A DNA stretch of 64,000 nucleotides from Tyto alba (Eukaryota > Chordata > Aves > Strigiformes > Tytonidae), in assembly GCF_018691265.1 (NCBI RefSeq), contig NW_024881283.1:6359731-6423730 (forward strand). Reading direction: 5' to 3'. This document shows positions 18,591-29,700 of this stretch, piece after piece. The position numbers were made by a program, and so were the translations under genes. Numbering within the stretch: position 1 is the first letter of the stretch; each line of letters starts with the position of its first letter. The notes beneath the pieces were generated by a model, which did not search any database, was not told the DNA's origin, and was given only the letters and a program-made list of their open reading frames with translations.

Positions 18591-20781
18591 CTCCTCTTTG
18601 GGTCATGCATACAAGATTGCTCTCACCACCACAACACCTGGTCCCTGACTGTTGCAGAGGCTGATGCTGCTCCCAGCACCCATCCCCTCCCCAGGTTGCT
18701 TAAAGGGGACCCGGGGTCTGCAGGGACCGTGTGGCTCAGGCTGTGGGGCTGGGGCATGGCCACACTCAGTCCCAACCTGGCAGCTTCGTTAATCACAGAG
18801 GATTCATCTGGGCACTTCCCCGCTGCTTCTTGGGCCCTCTTTTCAATGGGCTATAGCCCATTTCTCTCTGCCTCAGGGAGGTGATGGGCTGGGGTCTGTC
18901 CTTGGGGGGGTTCAGGGCACCCCATCAGCCCTCCCGCAACACCCACCGGGTGCAAACACAACCTTGCTCTTTTTGCACATGGTTTTCTGGATTTCCAGCC
19001 TTGCAGGAGCTTAGATCCTGTCTCCAACTTCCCATCTTTGACCTGGAAAAGCCCAGCGGCTCAGCCTTGAGCCATCCCAGTGAGGCTCCTCCTGCAGCAG
19101 ACGGAGCTATTTGAGCTCTTTGCTCTGCCCAGGTTGCTGTCTGCCTCCCATAGCCCAGCTGCCTCCTCGCATGATGATCCCCCCCAGCTCCTCTTACACA
19201 TCCTGCTATTTTTAGGCTTCGCCCGCAGACCCTGCGATGGGTTCACACCCCCGAGGGCAGTCAGCTTCGCCGAGCAGAAGGGAAAGGAGCTGGTGGGCTC
19301 AACAGGAGCCGTTGCCTCCCCGTACCACATTCTTTCCTTCCCCACAGGAGGGGTTGCATTTGCTACCACCAGCAAGAGCCGTGCAAATAAACTCCTTCTC
19401 TTGGCAGGGTGCAGATGAAACATTCAGGAAACTTTCCAAGCAGCATCTAATTTTAACTTTTGGTGCTGTGGATTTGTTGAGGGGTTTATTCATTTGCTGC
19501 CACACTGGGGTTATTTTGGCTTCTCTTGAGCACCCGAGGATGTGGTGCTCCATTGACAAAGAGCCCCACTAAAGTGCTTTTGTTGAAGGCAGGTGGAAAA
19601 GCAGGAAAAGAGATGGAGAAAAAAAGGTGCCTGCACATGTGGTATGTCCCTGCCTGCAAGTACCATCCAGCGCTGGTTCATGCCAGGGCGTTAGGAAGGG
19701 TCACAGACAATGATGGGACCAGGATGCAGCACCCACGGTGGCATTTCAGCTGGTCCCTGTCCCTGCAGGATCGATCACAGATGCTAAGCTCCAGGTCTGA
19801 GTGGTATTTGCTTTAAAAGCAAAACCCTGCACAAATAAAGAACCTGCTTGTGTAGCATCAGGAAGCAAGAAAGCGGCACATGAACTTCAATACAAGCCAG
19901 GGAAAGCCTGTGCATCCAACACCTGGGGCTGCTCATCTTGCCAAAAGCAACCCTCAGCCAACTAAAAGCCATTGTGGCCAGCTGCCTCAGTGCTCCTTCT
20001 TCAAATTCGGGGTAAAAATCCAGTAAAAAGAGAAGTGAAGCACTGGGGAGGGGGAATAAAAACTGTAGCTTCCCCTCTATGCATCACAACCCTAAATTGT
20101 CACAGGCAGGACTCAAGCTGGCTGCCAAACTGGAAATTATATCAATATCTATATTTATGTTTTTATGTATTTATGTTGTAGTTATATACCTGGCAGAGCT
20201 GCCCTGGTGACCTGGCTCCCTGGTTCACACCTCGCCCCGTGGCCATCGGCAGAAGCCGCAGCCCAGCCCCGGTGCAAGGCTCTCTCCAGCAGCAAGACAA
20301 GGTGAGCGGCACGTACAGAGGCTCAGCATCCTCCTGAGTTCCCGAAAATCTTTGGGGAGAAATCATCACCTCCCGTTTCCTCCTCCATTAACCTCCAGAG
20401 ATTCCCATGGATTTTGACTGGAGCCCTGCCACAGCAGATTCATAGCTCCTGCATGTTATTTTTATGGCCATTTTAATTAAAACCAATAAACTCCAGAGAG
20501 GAAGAGGGTCTTCCCATGATGAAATATGCTTTGTCGAGTTTGCAGCCTCTGAGTAAATCAAAATGCCGCCGTTAGCAGCAGTGGCTGTAAATTTCCCTGG
20601 ATGGACCCCAGCTCTCTGGGCAGATGAGCAACATCAATTTTCCTCTTTGACAAGCTCAGCACCACTCTTGCCACCTCGATTTGATTTAAATCCTCTTCTG
20701 CACAGGGGCTCTTTGGAGGGGGAGGTGGGAGAGGCGGCGTCCCCCTGTTATCCAGGGTGTGGAGGAGAAAATACAAACTAA

Positions 20782-21363
20782 TGTGGGGGACCTCAGCTGG
20801 CCTGAGGCCCTGGGAAGGAACGACTTCGACCTTGAAAGGATTCCAAACTATCCTTGAGAGAACAAACAGGAACAAGGGGAGCTGCAAGATAAGCAAGCGT
20901 GTCGACCGCAGAATGAGGCGCACCTGACACTCTGGCAGAAGTGCCCAGTTGTGATGAACTTTGCAAATATTAACCAATGACAAGAAAACATAACAACTTT
21001 GAACCAGTAAGAAAAGAGACACATCGGAAGAACGAATGACCCGATACTTGGATCTAGTCTTAGGTGGATAGAGATACCAAGAAGCTTGGGAACCTGAACT
21101 CCTGAACTTTTCATCTTATTACACTTGTGTGATGAGCTTATGCATATTAACTCCTCCGCCCTGGCAAGAGCCAAGGTTCATTTCCATGAACATGAGATGT
21201 ATGAACACATACGTGAAGGGGCGTGTCAGTAGGCAGTTTGGAAAGTCTGTACACCCTGTAGGAAGAGTATAAAGGAACAAAGGAGGAGAGCAACAAAGGC
21301 TTTTGAGTTAGCTTGCTTTAAAAAAGAATCTGTCTTGTAGTTTTGTCCGTCTCGACTGCGACA
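20782..21363 (+). repeat. 5' LTR of the endogenous retrovirus
   Basis: It begins with TGTGGGGG and ends with GCGACA directly before the two-base spacer and primer binding site, matching the TG...CA rule for LTRs, at about 582 bp. A TATAAA box is at 21268-21273. No canonical AATAAA is evident between the TATA box and the LTR end. The start is set by the TG closest to a plausible length; no second copy is available to confirm it. Confidence 0.75.
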
Positions 21364-21365
21364 AT

Positions 21366-21383
21366 TGGTGACCCCGACGTGAT
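21366..21383 (+). promoter_or_regulatory. Retroviral primer binding site, tRNA-Trp type
   Basis: TGGTGACCCCGACGTGAT is an 18/18 complement to the 3' end of tRNA-Trp, the primer used by avian sarcoma-leukosis viruses. It lies two bases after the LTR CA end. Confidence 0.93.
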
Positions 21384-21555
21384 AAACAGAACACTGAGAA
21401 AGGCTGACTGCTGGGTGTGCAGTGGAGACGGAGGCTGGTGAAGCTGAGAGCAGCGGTGGAGCTGCTAAATCCACGGACTGATAATTGACAGCTAACGTAC
21501 CAGGTGAGCCACTGGGAACACGGGCACGACACTCACGGAAGAGAAGGCTAGTGTG

Positions 21556-23300
21556 ATGAACATATGGAAAGCAATATCGAAAAAGCGGGGACTAAAAATG
21601 GACAAATTAATGTTACAGAGGATGCTTGCATGGGGAAAATGTAATGGAGTGCCAGCATCCACTGAAACTGCCTTCAGCGTAACAGTATGGGAGAAAACAG
21701 GAGAAAAGTTAATAGACAGCGCAACGCGGGGTGACAAGGAAGCGTTAGGACTTTTAGCTACATGGTGATGATTATTAGAGACTTTAAAAGCTCTTAAGCA
21801 AAAGCAAGATGAGACCGAAATAATTAATAACAGCAACAGTGACACAAAGGACAGATTGGAAAAAACAGCGATAGCCATGGGGTCAGCAAACCCCTTTCTT
21901 GATAAAAAAGACACCCCCTCAAAATTGACTGGCGCTGCGGAACCACAGAAATCTATGTGGCCCGATGAGACTGTAGAGCCTCAGCAATATCTACGTCCTC
22001 GGGATACGGGTAATGAACTGTATCCTCCTCTAGCAAAATAGGGTCATGCAGAACCTTCTGGTGGGGGGGAAATCCGAGGGGTGCCCCCCCATCACCTGAA
22101 GGACCGGGAGATGACTGGGGGGGGATGATGAGGAACCCCAACCAGCTGATTTGAAGACACCCTTAAGAGATGGAGTGAGGTGCCATGGGCCTCCTTGGCC
22201 CTGGACGTTACCTCCTGCCGAGCTAACGGTCCTCCCCAGAGACCCTGCTAGTTTTTGGAAGGAGGTGAAGAAGTGAGCCATGGAGGGGGGGAATTGGGAC
22301 TTATCTGAGGCTATCCAGACATCTGGATTGCGAGACAGTCGCATTACGCTCCAAAAAGTGTCCATGGGGCCCTTGGAGTTTCCAATACAGAGCATGTTGC
22401 ATTTGCCTGGAAAGCAATAAAAAGATTTACAGAAGGCTGCTACCCAGCATGGTCCAAATTCTCCTGCAGTCATGCAATTATTACGTTTGGTAGCCACTGA
22501 TGAGTTGGTCCCTTTGGACATAAGTCAACTTGCGCAAATTATATTTCAGCCAGTGCAAAACGCAGGTATTTCACAACATTTGGAGGCAGCACGCTGATGT
22601 ACAGACAGTGAAAAACTTGCAGTTAGACCATCAGGACCCTAGAATTGGGGTGGGAACGGAAGCACTCATGGGATTAGGGCAGCATTGTGATGCCCGGGCA
22701 CAAGCCCGCTGGCATCTGCTTGTGTTGGAACAAGTGAAAGCGATAGGTATGGAGACTATTATGAGGACTGTGGAACTTTTGGAGCCAAAACCGCGATATA
22801 CTACCGTAAGGCAGGAGCCCTAAGAGCCATTTCTGTCGTTTGTAGAAAAAATAATGGCGTCTGTTGAAAAATAAGTTTATGAGCCCACTTTGCAACAGAT
22901 GCTGGTAAAGCAACTAGCTTGTGATAATGCAGATGAGGACTGTCGAAAGATTATTGAAGCTATGCCAGGTGATCCAACTATAGAGGACATGGTCACTGCC
23001 TGTGCGAAAGTAGGGTCAGTAAAATATAAAATGTCAGAACTTGCCACAGCCTTGTCGGTTCTCCAGTTGGAGAACCAGAAATGTTTTAATTGTGGCAAGG
23101 CTGGCCACCGAAAAGCCGAGTGTCCTAATAAAAACAAAAAAGGGGGTCAGTTGCAGTCCTTACAAGCAATGGGAACTGTAAATTGTTTAAGATGTGGAAA
23201 GACAGGGCACTTTGCAAAGCAGTGTAAATCTCAGTTTCATGTAAACGGGCAACCGTTGGGCTCGGGAAACGGCAAGAAGACCGCGAGGGGACGCGTGTAG
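21556..23300 (+). pseudogene. Degraded retroviral gag
   Basis: A matrix-like frame starts at ATG 21556, is broken by two TGA codons from 21766, and stays open in the same frame to TAG at 22041. Capsid-like sequence is scattered through 22380-22800 in other frames. The major homology region, with the core EPFLSFVEK, follows a TAA at 22821. From 22890 the frame is open to 23300 and encodes the capsid end and nucleocapsid. Two CX2CX4HX4C zinc knuckles are at 23082-23123 and 23184-23225. Stops and at least one frameshift make it non-coding. Confidence 0.85.
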
Positions 23301-23740
23301 ACACAAATGACCCCTCAAAGGGCACCTTGGGCCTTGCAAAGGCCGCAGGCGGAACCACAAGCCTTTGTGACCAGTTATGGGGAAGGACCAGGGGGTCAGC
23401 TGGGGTGGATGTACCCACCTCCTGCACCGTGACACTAACTACAACGGCAGCGTATAAGGTGCCTGGAGAAGCATGGGGCCCCATCGGACAAGGACTAAGT
23501 GAATTATTGATAGGACAATCAAGTAAGTACCCTGAAGGGATTAATGGTGCATGGGGGAGTGATTGATGCTGATTTTAAAAGGCAAATAATGGCAACGGTG
23601 TCTGCCACGACAAACTGAGGCAATGCCATGGAGCACTTTTGAAGAGGAGCACTCCCTCTAGGAGAGCAGGACTCAAGCCAAGACAAAGTAGCACCAATAA
23701 AACTCAGGGTGCAGAGAGAGGTGCCGGCTGCCCGGGCACC
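23301..23740 (+). pseudogene. Degraded retroviral dUTPase segment (pro frame)
   Basis: A frame after nucleocapsid contains RGSAGVDV (23390-23413), like dUTPase motif 1, then a PGEAWGPIG...LLIGQSS stretch resembling motif 2. After a one-base frameshift near 23530 comes GVIDADF (23559 onward), resembling motif 3. A possible C-terminal glycine-rich motif lies near 23715. In betaretroviruses dUTPase is fused upstream of protease in this position. No protease Asp-Thr/Ser-Gly triad is seen. Confidence 0.72.
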
Positions 23741-25230
23741 CTCACTCCTGGCTGGGGACTGACCAGCACCAGCGATGGGGCTCAGGATCCGTGGGAGCCA
23801 TCGCTTCCCCTTCGCCTGCTGCGTGCACGGTCTTCAGGCTCCGTGCACCGCTATGGGGTGATGCTCTCCCCTCTGATGTGACCTCCCTGCCTCAGTTTCC
23901 CCAATTTTGGAAACTACATCCATGGCAGTAGCCTGGCTCGGCAGGCGGAGCAGCAACTGAATGCAGGCAGATGAGCAGCAAAGCCCTTTAAAGATTTTCC
24001 ATTTGTTTTATGTATCCGCTGTGTTTATTTTTAACATTCCAGCTGAAAAAAATAAATAAATGCCAGAGCTGAGCCGAGAGGACGTGTTTGCTGGAACCTG
24101 CCAGGATGATTAGTCCTCTGCAGATAACCCCTGGGAAAAGGGTCAGTGTGGGCTCTCCGGCCATGCCGGGAGCCAGGCGAAGGAATGAGCCCTCTTCCAA
24201 AGAGCTCCCCAGCCACGCTAAAAGCTATTTTGCACTCCCCGACCTGACGTTTCCCTCCCACCGGGAGCGATCGGCAGCCAGACTGCGTCAGAGCTGTGCA
24301 CAGCAGAGACTCGCCACCTTGCTCTGGGCCTGGGAGGCTGTTTTCACCCCAGGAAGGTGTTTAAACCCCGTGTCCTGGAGGACCCCCACACGCAGGGCTC
24401 AGCCCTATGCCCCGCCTGGGCTTTCCGTGCCCCCTTGCAAAACCATCACAGGAACGGGATGGAAACACGCTCCAGGCAGAGAAGGCTGATGCATTGCATG
24501 AGGATGCAAAGTGCAGGACCCAAGGCAGATTATAGAACATTAAAGCCATCCCTTTGCTCCCAATTCCTGCCCATACCCCTCCCAGCAGCCTTCCGGGACA
24601 AAGCCAGGAGCACTGTCACCAAACCCCTTGCTCCGTGATGGCAGAAACCCACCGCACATCGTTGCTGCCTCCTCAGTCAGTGGCCAAGGAGCTGTTTACC
24701 ATCTGAACTGTCAGATGAATGAAAAGCTCTTAATTCTCTCCTAGGCATTTTTATGAGGCTCTTGATGAAATATCTGGATGCTTCGACACTGCAGGAGTTT
24801 TATGCTGGCAGAGCACTACGCAGCCTGAAAACCCCATCTCCAGGGTTGAACCAGCTGCTGGCCTTTCCTCCATGTCCTATCCCCCCTGCTCTGTCCCTCC
24901 TGAGCCAAAAGCACCCAAAATTGCAGCAAACCATCCTCTGTGGATGAGCCAGATCTGTCCCAGGGCACAGGGCAATGAATGAATCCATCCCCAAAGTGAA
25001 GAGGTGATGGAGACACCCCAAATATGGGTTCCCACAGCCCCCACATCAGCTGGGTCTCCAGGAAAAATAAGGCTCCCACCTCTCTGCTTTGCAGACCCTG
25101 AAAGGGGGGGACCTGCCAGAGGGGGGTCCTGCCCCAAGGTAAGCATCCTTGGTAAGGGGAGGGTGACCCTCAGCAGCCCACAAAGCCCAGCTCTGCTGAG
25201 CAGGTGGTGTTGCTGGGTCTGTGTTTGCAC
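23741..25230. other. Spacer between ERV and OPRD1 upstream region
   Basis: No gene, RNA or repeat family recognised; ordinary non-coding avian sequence with short random open frames. Confidence 0.5.
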
Positions 25231-25239
25231 ACCCACCTA

Positions 25240-25560
25240 TAGCATCCCCCTAAATCCCTCACCCTGCACCAGCACCCCTCCTTATCCCCCTCCCAATATC
25301 CCTTCTAAGCCCCCCCAGCATTGCTACCCAAGTCCCTCTTCAGCATCCCCTCCCAAACCCCTCCCACCACAGCAACCCCCCAGATGCCCCCTGCCCCACC
25401 AACATCCCTCCAAAGACCCCCCCAACAGCATCCTTCCAATTCCCTCCCCCAAGCCTCCATCCCTCAGCATCCCCCCCAATCCCCTTGCAACATCCCTCCA
25501 AACCTCCTCAGCATCCCCCAAATCCACCCAGCGCCCCCAAAACCCCCACCTCATAGCATA
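25240..25560 (+). repeat. C-rich degenerate minisatellite upstream of OPRD1
   Basis: Loose tandem units of roughly 20-30 bases built on AGCATCCC, CCC and CCAAAC blocks; the plus strand is almost free of G over this stretch. Confidence 0.65.
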
Positions 25561-25789
25561 CAAGGGGAGAGGAGGAGGAGGGGGAAGAAAAGCACCGGCG
25601 GGGGGGGGCGGGAATCGGAGAGATCCCACCTTTGCTTTGGGGACAAGGAGACTGTTTGTCCCCCGCTTTTTCCAGACAAAGAAAACCCGAAACAGCCATA
25701 GCGCCGAGATACACCGCCCCCCACCTCAATCCCAGGGCCCCCCCCGGGATGTTGGGGGCCGCCCCCGCAGCCCTCGCCGGCTCCGGGGG

Positions 25790-26215
25790 TGGGCGGCAGG
25801 CAGGGACCCGGGGGACGGGGAGGGGGGGACAGACAGGGATTGGGGCGGGGAAGGCAGGTGGGGATGGGGGAGAGGCAGGGATGGGATGCAGGTAGGGACC
25901 TGGGTGGTGGGAAGGGAGGCAGGGATTGAGGGGGGGGTGGGGTGTCTGGCAGTGTTGGGGGGGGACGCAGGCAGGGATCTGGGGGGAGATAGGCAGGTAG
26001 GGATGGGGGGAAGGTGACAAGGACCTGTCGCGGGGAGAAGGGCAAGCACGGTGCGGGGGGAGCGGGGAGAGAAGGAAAGCGGGCAGGGCCGGGAGGGGGG
26101 GGGGGACGGGACGGATCGGGAGCGCGGGGGGGTAGGCAAGCAGGCAGGAAGCCGGGAAGGGAAGGCAGGGAGGTGGGAGGCGGGCAGGGGTGGGGGCAGG
26201 CGGGCGGGCAGGGCC
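25790..26215 (+). repeat. G-rich degenerate minisatellite upstream of OPRD1
   Basis: Irregular repeats of a GGCAGGGAT core separated by G runs of up to nine or more. The strand is strongly G-rich and would support quadruplexes. It is part of the CpG/GC-rich promoter region before the TATA box. Confidence 0.7.
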
Positions 26216-26253
26216 GCCCCCGGCCCCACGTGGCTCGGGGGACACGGCGGGTT

Positions 26254-26259
26254 TATAAA
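26254..26259 (+). promoter_or_regulatory. OPRD1 candidate TATA box
   Basis: TATAAA within GGTTTATAAAGCG, 143 bases upstream of the OPRD1 start codon. It predicts a transcription start near 26285 and a 5' UTR of about 115 bases. Confidence 0.55.
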
Positions 26260-26358
26260 GCGTGGGTGTCCCCCCCACCCCCCCACCCCACCCCGCCGCC
26301 GCGGGTGCGGGAGGCGGCGGCGCTGGGCGGGAGCGGGACTCGAACCGGCGGCGCTCGG

Positions 26359-26796
26359 ATGCGCCCGGCGGCCACGGCGGGGCCACGGCCACCCGCGGGC
26401 CATGGAGCTGCCCACGGAGCTGCCCACGGCTGCCGGTACCGCGTGGGGCAACGGCACCGCCTGGGCCCCCCTGCCCGGCCACGGGGTCAACGACACGGGG
26501 CCGCAGCGGGCCAAGAACGCCACCTCCATCCTGATCGCCATCGTCATCACCGCGCTCTACTCCGTGGTGTGCGTGGTGGGGCTGCTGGGCAACGTCCTGG
26601 TCATGTACGGCATCGTCAGGTGAGAGCGGGGCGCCCCGGCGGCACCCCACGGCGGGGAGGGGGCGTGGGGAGGGCTGGGGGTGAGAGGGAGCGTGCACGG
26701 GGGGGGCGTGGGTTGTGCACCTTGGGTGAGTGTGCCTCGAGTGGGAGATGGCAGCCGGAGCCAGTGTGCACCGGGGGGGGGTGTGTGTGTGTGTGA
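26359..26796 (+). other. Upstream ORF overlapping the OPRD1 start
   Basis: An ATG 43 bases before the OPRD1 ATG, in the +1 frame, in a weak Kozak context (C at -3, C at +4). The frame runs through the whole of coding exon 1 without a stop and reads past the exon 1 donor, so its spliced end depends on exon 2. The main ATG has G at -3 and G at +4. Confidence 0.6.
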
Positions 26797-29700
26797 GTGT
26801 GCGGCATGCGCGAGGTGCAAGACGGCAGCAGAAGCAAGTGTGCCCCAGGACTAGGTGTGCACCAGGTGTGGGACAGCAGCAGCAGTGAGCGTGCACCGGG
26901 CGTGAGCGTGCACCGGGCGTGAGTGTGCACCAGGGGCGAGTGTGCACCAGGGGTGAGTGTGCACCAGGGGTGAGCGTGCACCAGGGGTGAGACAGCAGCA
27001 GGAGCGAGTGTGTCCCAGGACTGGGTGTGCACCAGGTGTGGGACAGCAGCAGCAGTGAGCGTGCACCGGGCGTGAGTGTGCACCAGGGGTGAGTGTGCAC
27101 CAGGGGTGAGCGTGCACCAGGGGTGAGACAGCAGCAGGAGCGAGTGTGTCCCAGGACTGGGTGTGCACCAGGTGTGGGACAGCAGCAGCAGTGAGTGTGC
27201 ACCAGGCGTGAGTGTGCACCAGGGGTGAGTGTGCACCAGGGGTGAAACAGCAGCAGGAGCGGGTGTGCGCTGGGTGTGAGTGTGAGCTGGGTGTGAGAGG
27301 GCAGCAGGAGCGAGGGTGGGTGCGCACCGGGCGCTTGTGAGCAGGTAGCACCGAGGTGAGTGTACCCGCCGGGTGTGATGTGCGTGTGAACAGCGCGTGT
27401 GCGAGCACACACACGTGCGTGAGGTTGGGGGGGGGGGGATGTCCCAGATGCTGTGCCAGAGGAAAAAGCAAAGACTGAGTGCGCCCGGAGCAGCACGGGG
27501 GGTGCAGGGGAGCCGGTGTTTGAGGGAGAAGCTGGGGGACACACTCCGACCCCCACAGCCGTGTGCTCCTCGCCCTGGCGTGGGGGGAAGAGGAGCCGCA
27601 GGGGTGGGCACGCTGCAGTTTGGGAGAGGCGAGAGCCTGGCCGGGTATTTATTTCCAACCCACAAATGTCACCTCTAAGAGCTGCCCTGTTCACAGGGAG
27701 GCTCCCGGGGCCCCCGCGCACCCACCCTGCAACCGGGGGAGAGGGGATGGGGATTATGGGAATTGGGATTAACACCATGAACCTTGGGTCCCCCCAGGAC
27801 AAGCATCCCACTGATGCCCCCCCCTCTCCATCTCTGGGAGCCGAGGTGCTCAGAGCACAAATTGCTCACCCCAGCCCATTCCCAGCTCCATCGTGAGCTC
27901 ACGTTCGTGCCGTCGGCACCTCCCGCAGCCGGCCGACTCCTGCTTTTTCTCTAACAAAGAGCAGGAGCCGCATCGCCCAGCCTCAGCTCGCACCACGGCC
28001 GAGCTGTCCCCCGGCCCCCCGACACGAGGTACCAGCTCCAGCAGCAGAGAGAAACCCGCTCATGTCCCAGGGGGACCCTGAACCCCTCTTTGGCTCCGTC
28101 CAGCACTGCAGTGGCAAAGCCAGTGCCAGGGCAGGACCTTGGCTGGCAGAGGCACCTTTGCCGAGTCTTTCCCTGGGTGGGGAGGGGGTCTGCTGGGTCT
28201 CTGCACCCCAAGACAAGCAACAGGACCCCAATGCTCCCCTTTTCAGGGGATGGGGCACGGCAAGATGCTGCTCTACCCACCCCGGTGCTTGTGCCAGGGC
28301 GCAAAGTTTCCTGCCCATACGAGCAGCCCCTTTGTCCGAGACGCCGGTTGCTCCTGGCTGGGTAAGGTGGGTTGACGTGGCCAAGGCTGCTGGTAATATG
28401 GGACAAGAAATGTCACGGAGCACGGGACCCCCGCCGGCAGCGGGGGCTGGCAGAGCCCTCCGTGGCTCCCAGGCCCCGCCAGCAGCAGTGGCAGGAGCCG
28501 TGCTAGCTGTCACACCGCTGTCGGTGACAGCACAGAGACCCCACCGCTTCCAGCCTGGCAAGAGGGAGCAGAAGTCTCTCTGGATGCCTGGGCTTCACAG
28601 CACCCCCCTCCTGCACCAAGGGGTGCTTGTCCTGGGGGGACCCAAGGTTCATGGTGTTAATCCCAATTCCCATCGCCCCGGGGGTTGCGGTAGCCTCAGC
28701 CAGGGCCAGGATTTGCGGCTGGATTTGGGCAAAGTCCCCAAATCCCCATTTTTAACCATTTCAATTCGCCCTTCCCCAGCAGTTTCAGTCCATAGCGATC
28801 GTTACAGGAGGTCAGCATGGCCCGGCGCTGCCTGAGCATGAAATAAATGTGGTGACTCACCAAGGGGAAGGAAACCAGCCTGAAATGTGCCCGTGCCGGG
28901 CTGCCCATCACCCTTACGCCTGATTCCCCCCTCTTTGGGTAGCTGTGCTGTGTGATTTTAACCATGCGAGAGGGTGAGTGGATGGGGAGCGGGATGGGGG
29001 ATGTCACTCACTGACCCTACCCAGCACCAGATGAGATTTTTCATCGACTTGAAGCAGCTTTAAAAAAATCAGCCCTAAACTGAAAAAAAAAAAAAAAAAC
29101 CAAATTAAGGTAACTGTGACTTATGCCATGTACAGTGTCATGGTGAAGGATGAGTGTTATTAGACCCCCCTCCAGCTGGTTCTGCTCTATGAGAAGAGGA
29201 AAGGCGTTTTAAAGAGAAAGCTTTAATGTGCAAACGACATCCTCCCTGTTTAACTCACTAAGTACCCTAATGTTAGCCACGCTTTAGAAAGCCTGACTAC
29301 AGCATCCACAGATCCCATCACCGTGGTTTCTAGTCCCCCATTTTCTGGCCCACCAGCTGGTGCTGGAATTAAACAGATCTCCCAAGGAATGAATAAATGG
29401 GACAGGAGGGGCTGCGGACACGCACAGAGCCCAGTGTGTGCCTTTGCCCCTCACGTGGCTGAGCCCGCCTGGAGTTTCACAGGGGTTCGTTGGCAGAGTT
29501 GCTCCACCTTGGCAGGGTTTAGGCCAGGACTAGGTAGGCTCCATTGAGGAAACCTGTGTCCATGCAGGATAGGGCTGTGAAATGAGATCAGCTCGGGTTC
29601 AGACCTCGCTGCCAGGGCTGTGGGGCTTGGGGACCTTGAGGTCCTGAGGGATGCAGCGCTGAGGATGCTGCAGAGCCCGTGCGTGCCAGGGAGCAGGTAC

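Larger units (their letters stand above)
5716..20781. other. Gene-free spacer between TCEA3 and the ERV
   Basis: I see no exon chain, RNA gene or recognisable transposon protein here. Open frames are short, overlap on both strands and look like composition noise. The stretch mixes GC-rich sequence with AT-rich islands rich in TAATTA-type motifs (for example 9420-9450, 11980-12050 and 17390-17410), which may be conserved regulatory elements; that is only a guess. Homopolymers and the GATG microsatellite are listed separately. Confidence 0.6.
20782..23740 (+). mobile_element. Truncated class II endogenous retrovirus (5' LTR, gag, dUTPase)
   Basis: Ancient proviral fragment in plus orientation: a 5' LTR, a tRNA-Trp primer binding site, a leader, broken gag with matrix, capsid and two zinc knuckles, then a dUTPase-like segment where a betaretroviral pro frame would be. 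Similarity fades around 23700-23740 in a possible dUTPase C-terminal motif. No protease active site, pol, env or 3' LTR was found downstream, so the element is 3' truncated. Multiple stops and frameshifts show it is not functional. The host flank resumes before OPRD1. Confidence 0.85.

Noticed and set aside
18422..18884. Met-Asp-Gly-Trp repeat proteins
   Set aside because: Direct translation of the GATG microsatellite in all three plus frames.
20782..21363. A solo LTR
   Set aside because: A primer binding site, leader and gag follow directly, so it is a 5' LTR of a truncated provirus rather than a recombination product.
26014..26796. 260-codon plus-strand protein at the OPRD1 promoter
   Set aside because: Most of it is promoter repeat and 5' UTR; only the part from ATG 26359 is kept, as a candidate uORF.
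26880..27260. CRISPR-like spaced repeats
   Set aside because: Units are contiguous 17-mers without unique spacers, in a vertebrate intron.
25508..27811. 767-codon minus-strand open frame
   Set aside because: It spans the C/G-rich repeats, OPRD1 exon 1 antisense and the 17-bp minisatellite; residues are Pro-rich and then repeat Leu-Val-His-Thr motifs, as expected of repeat translation, not a gene.
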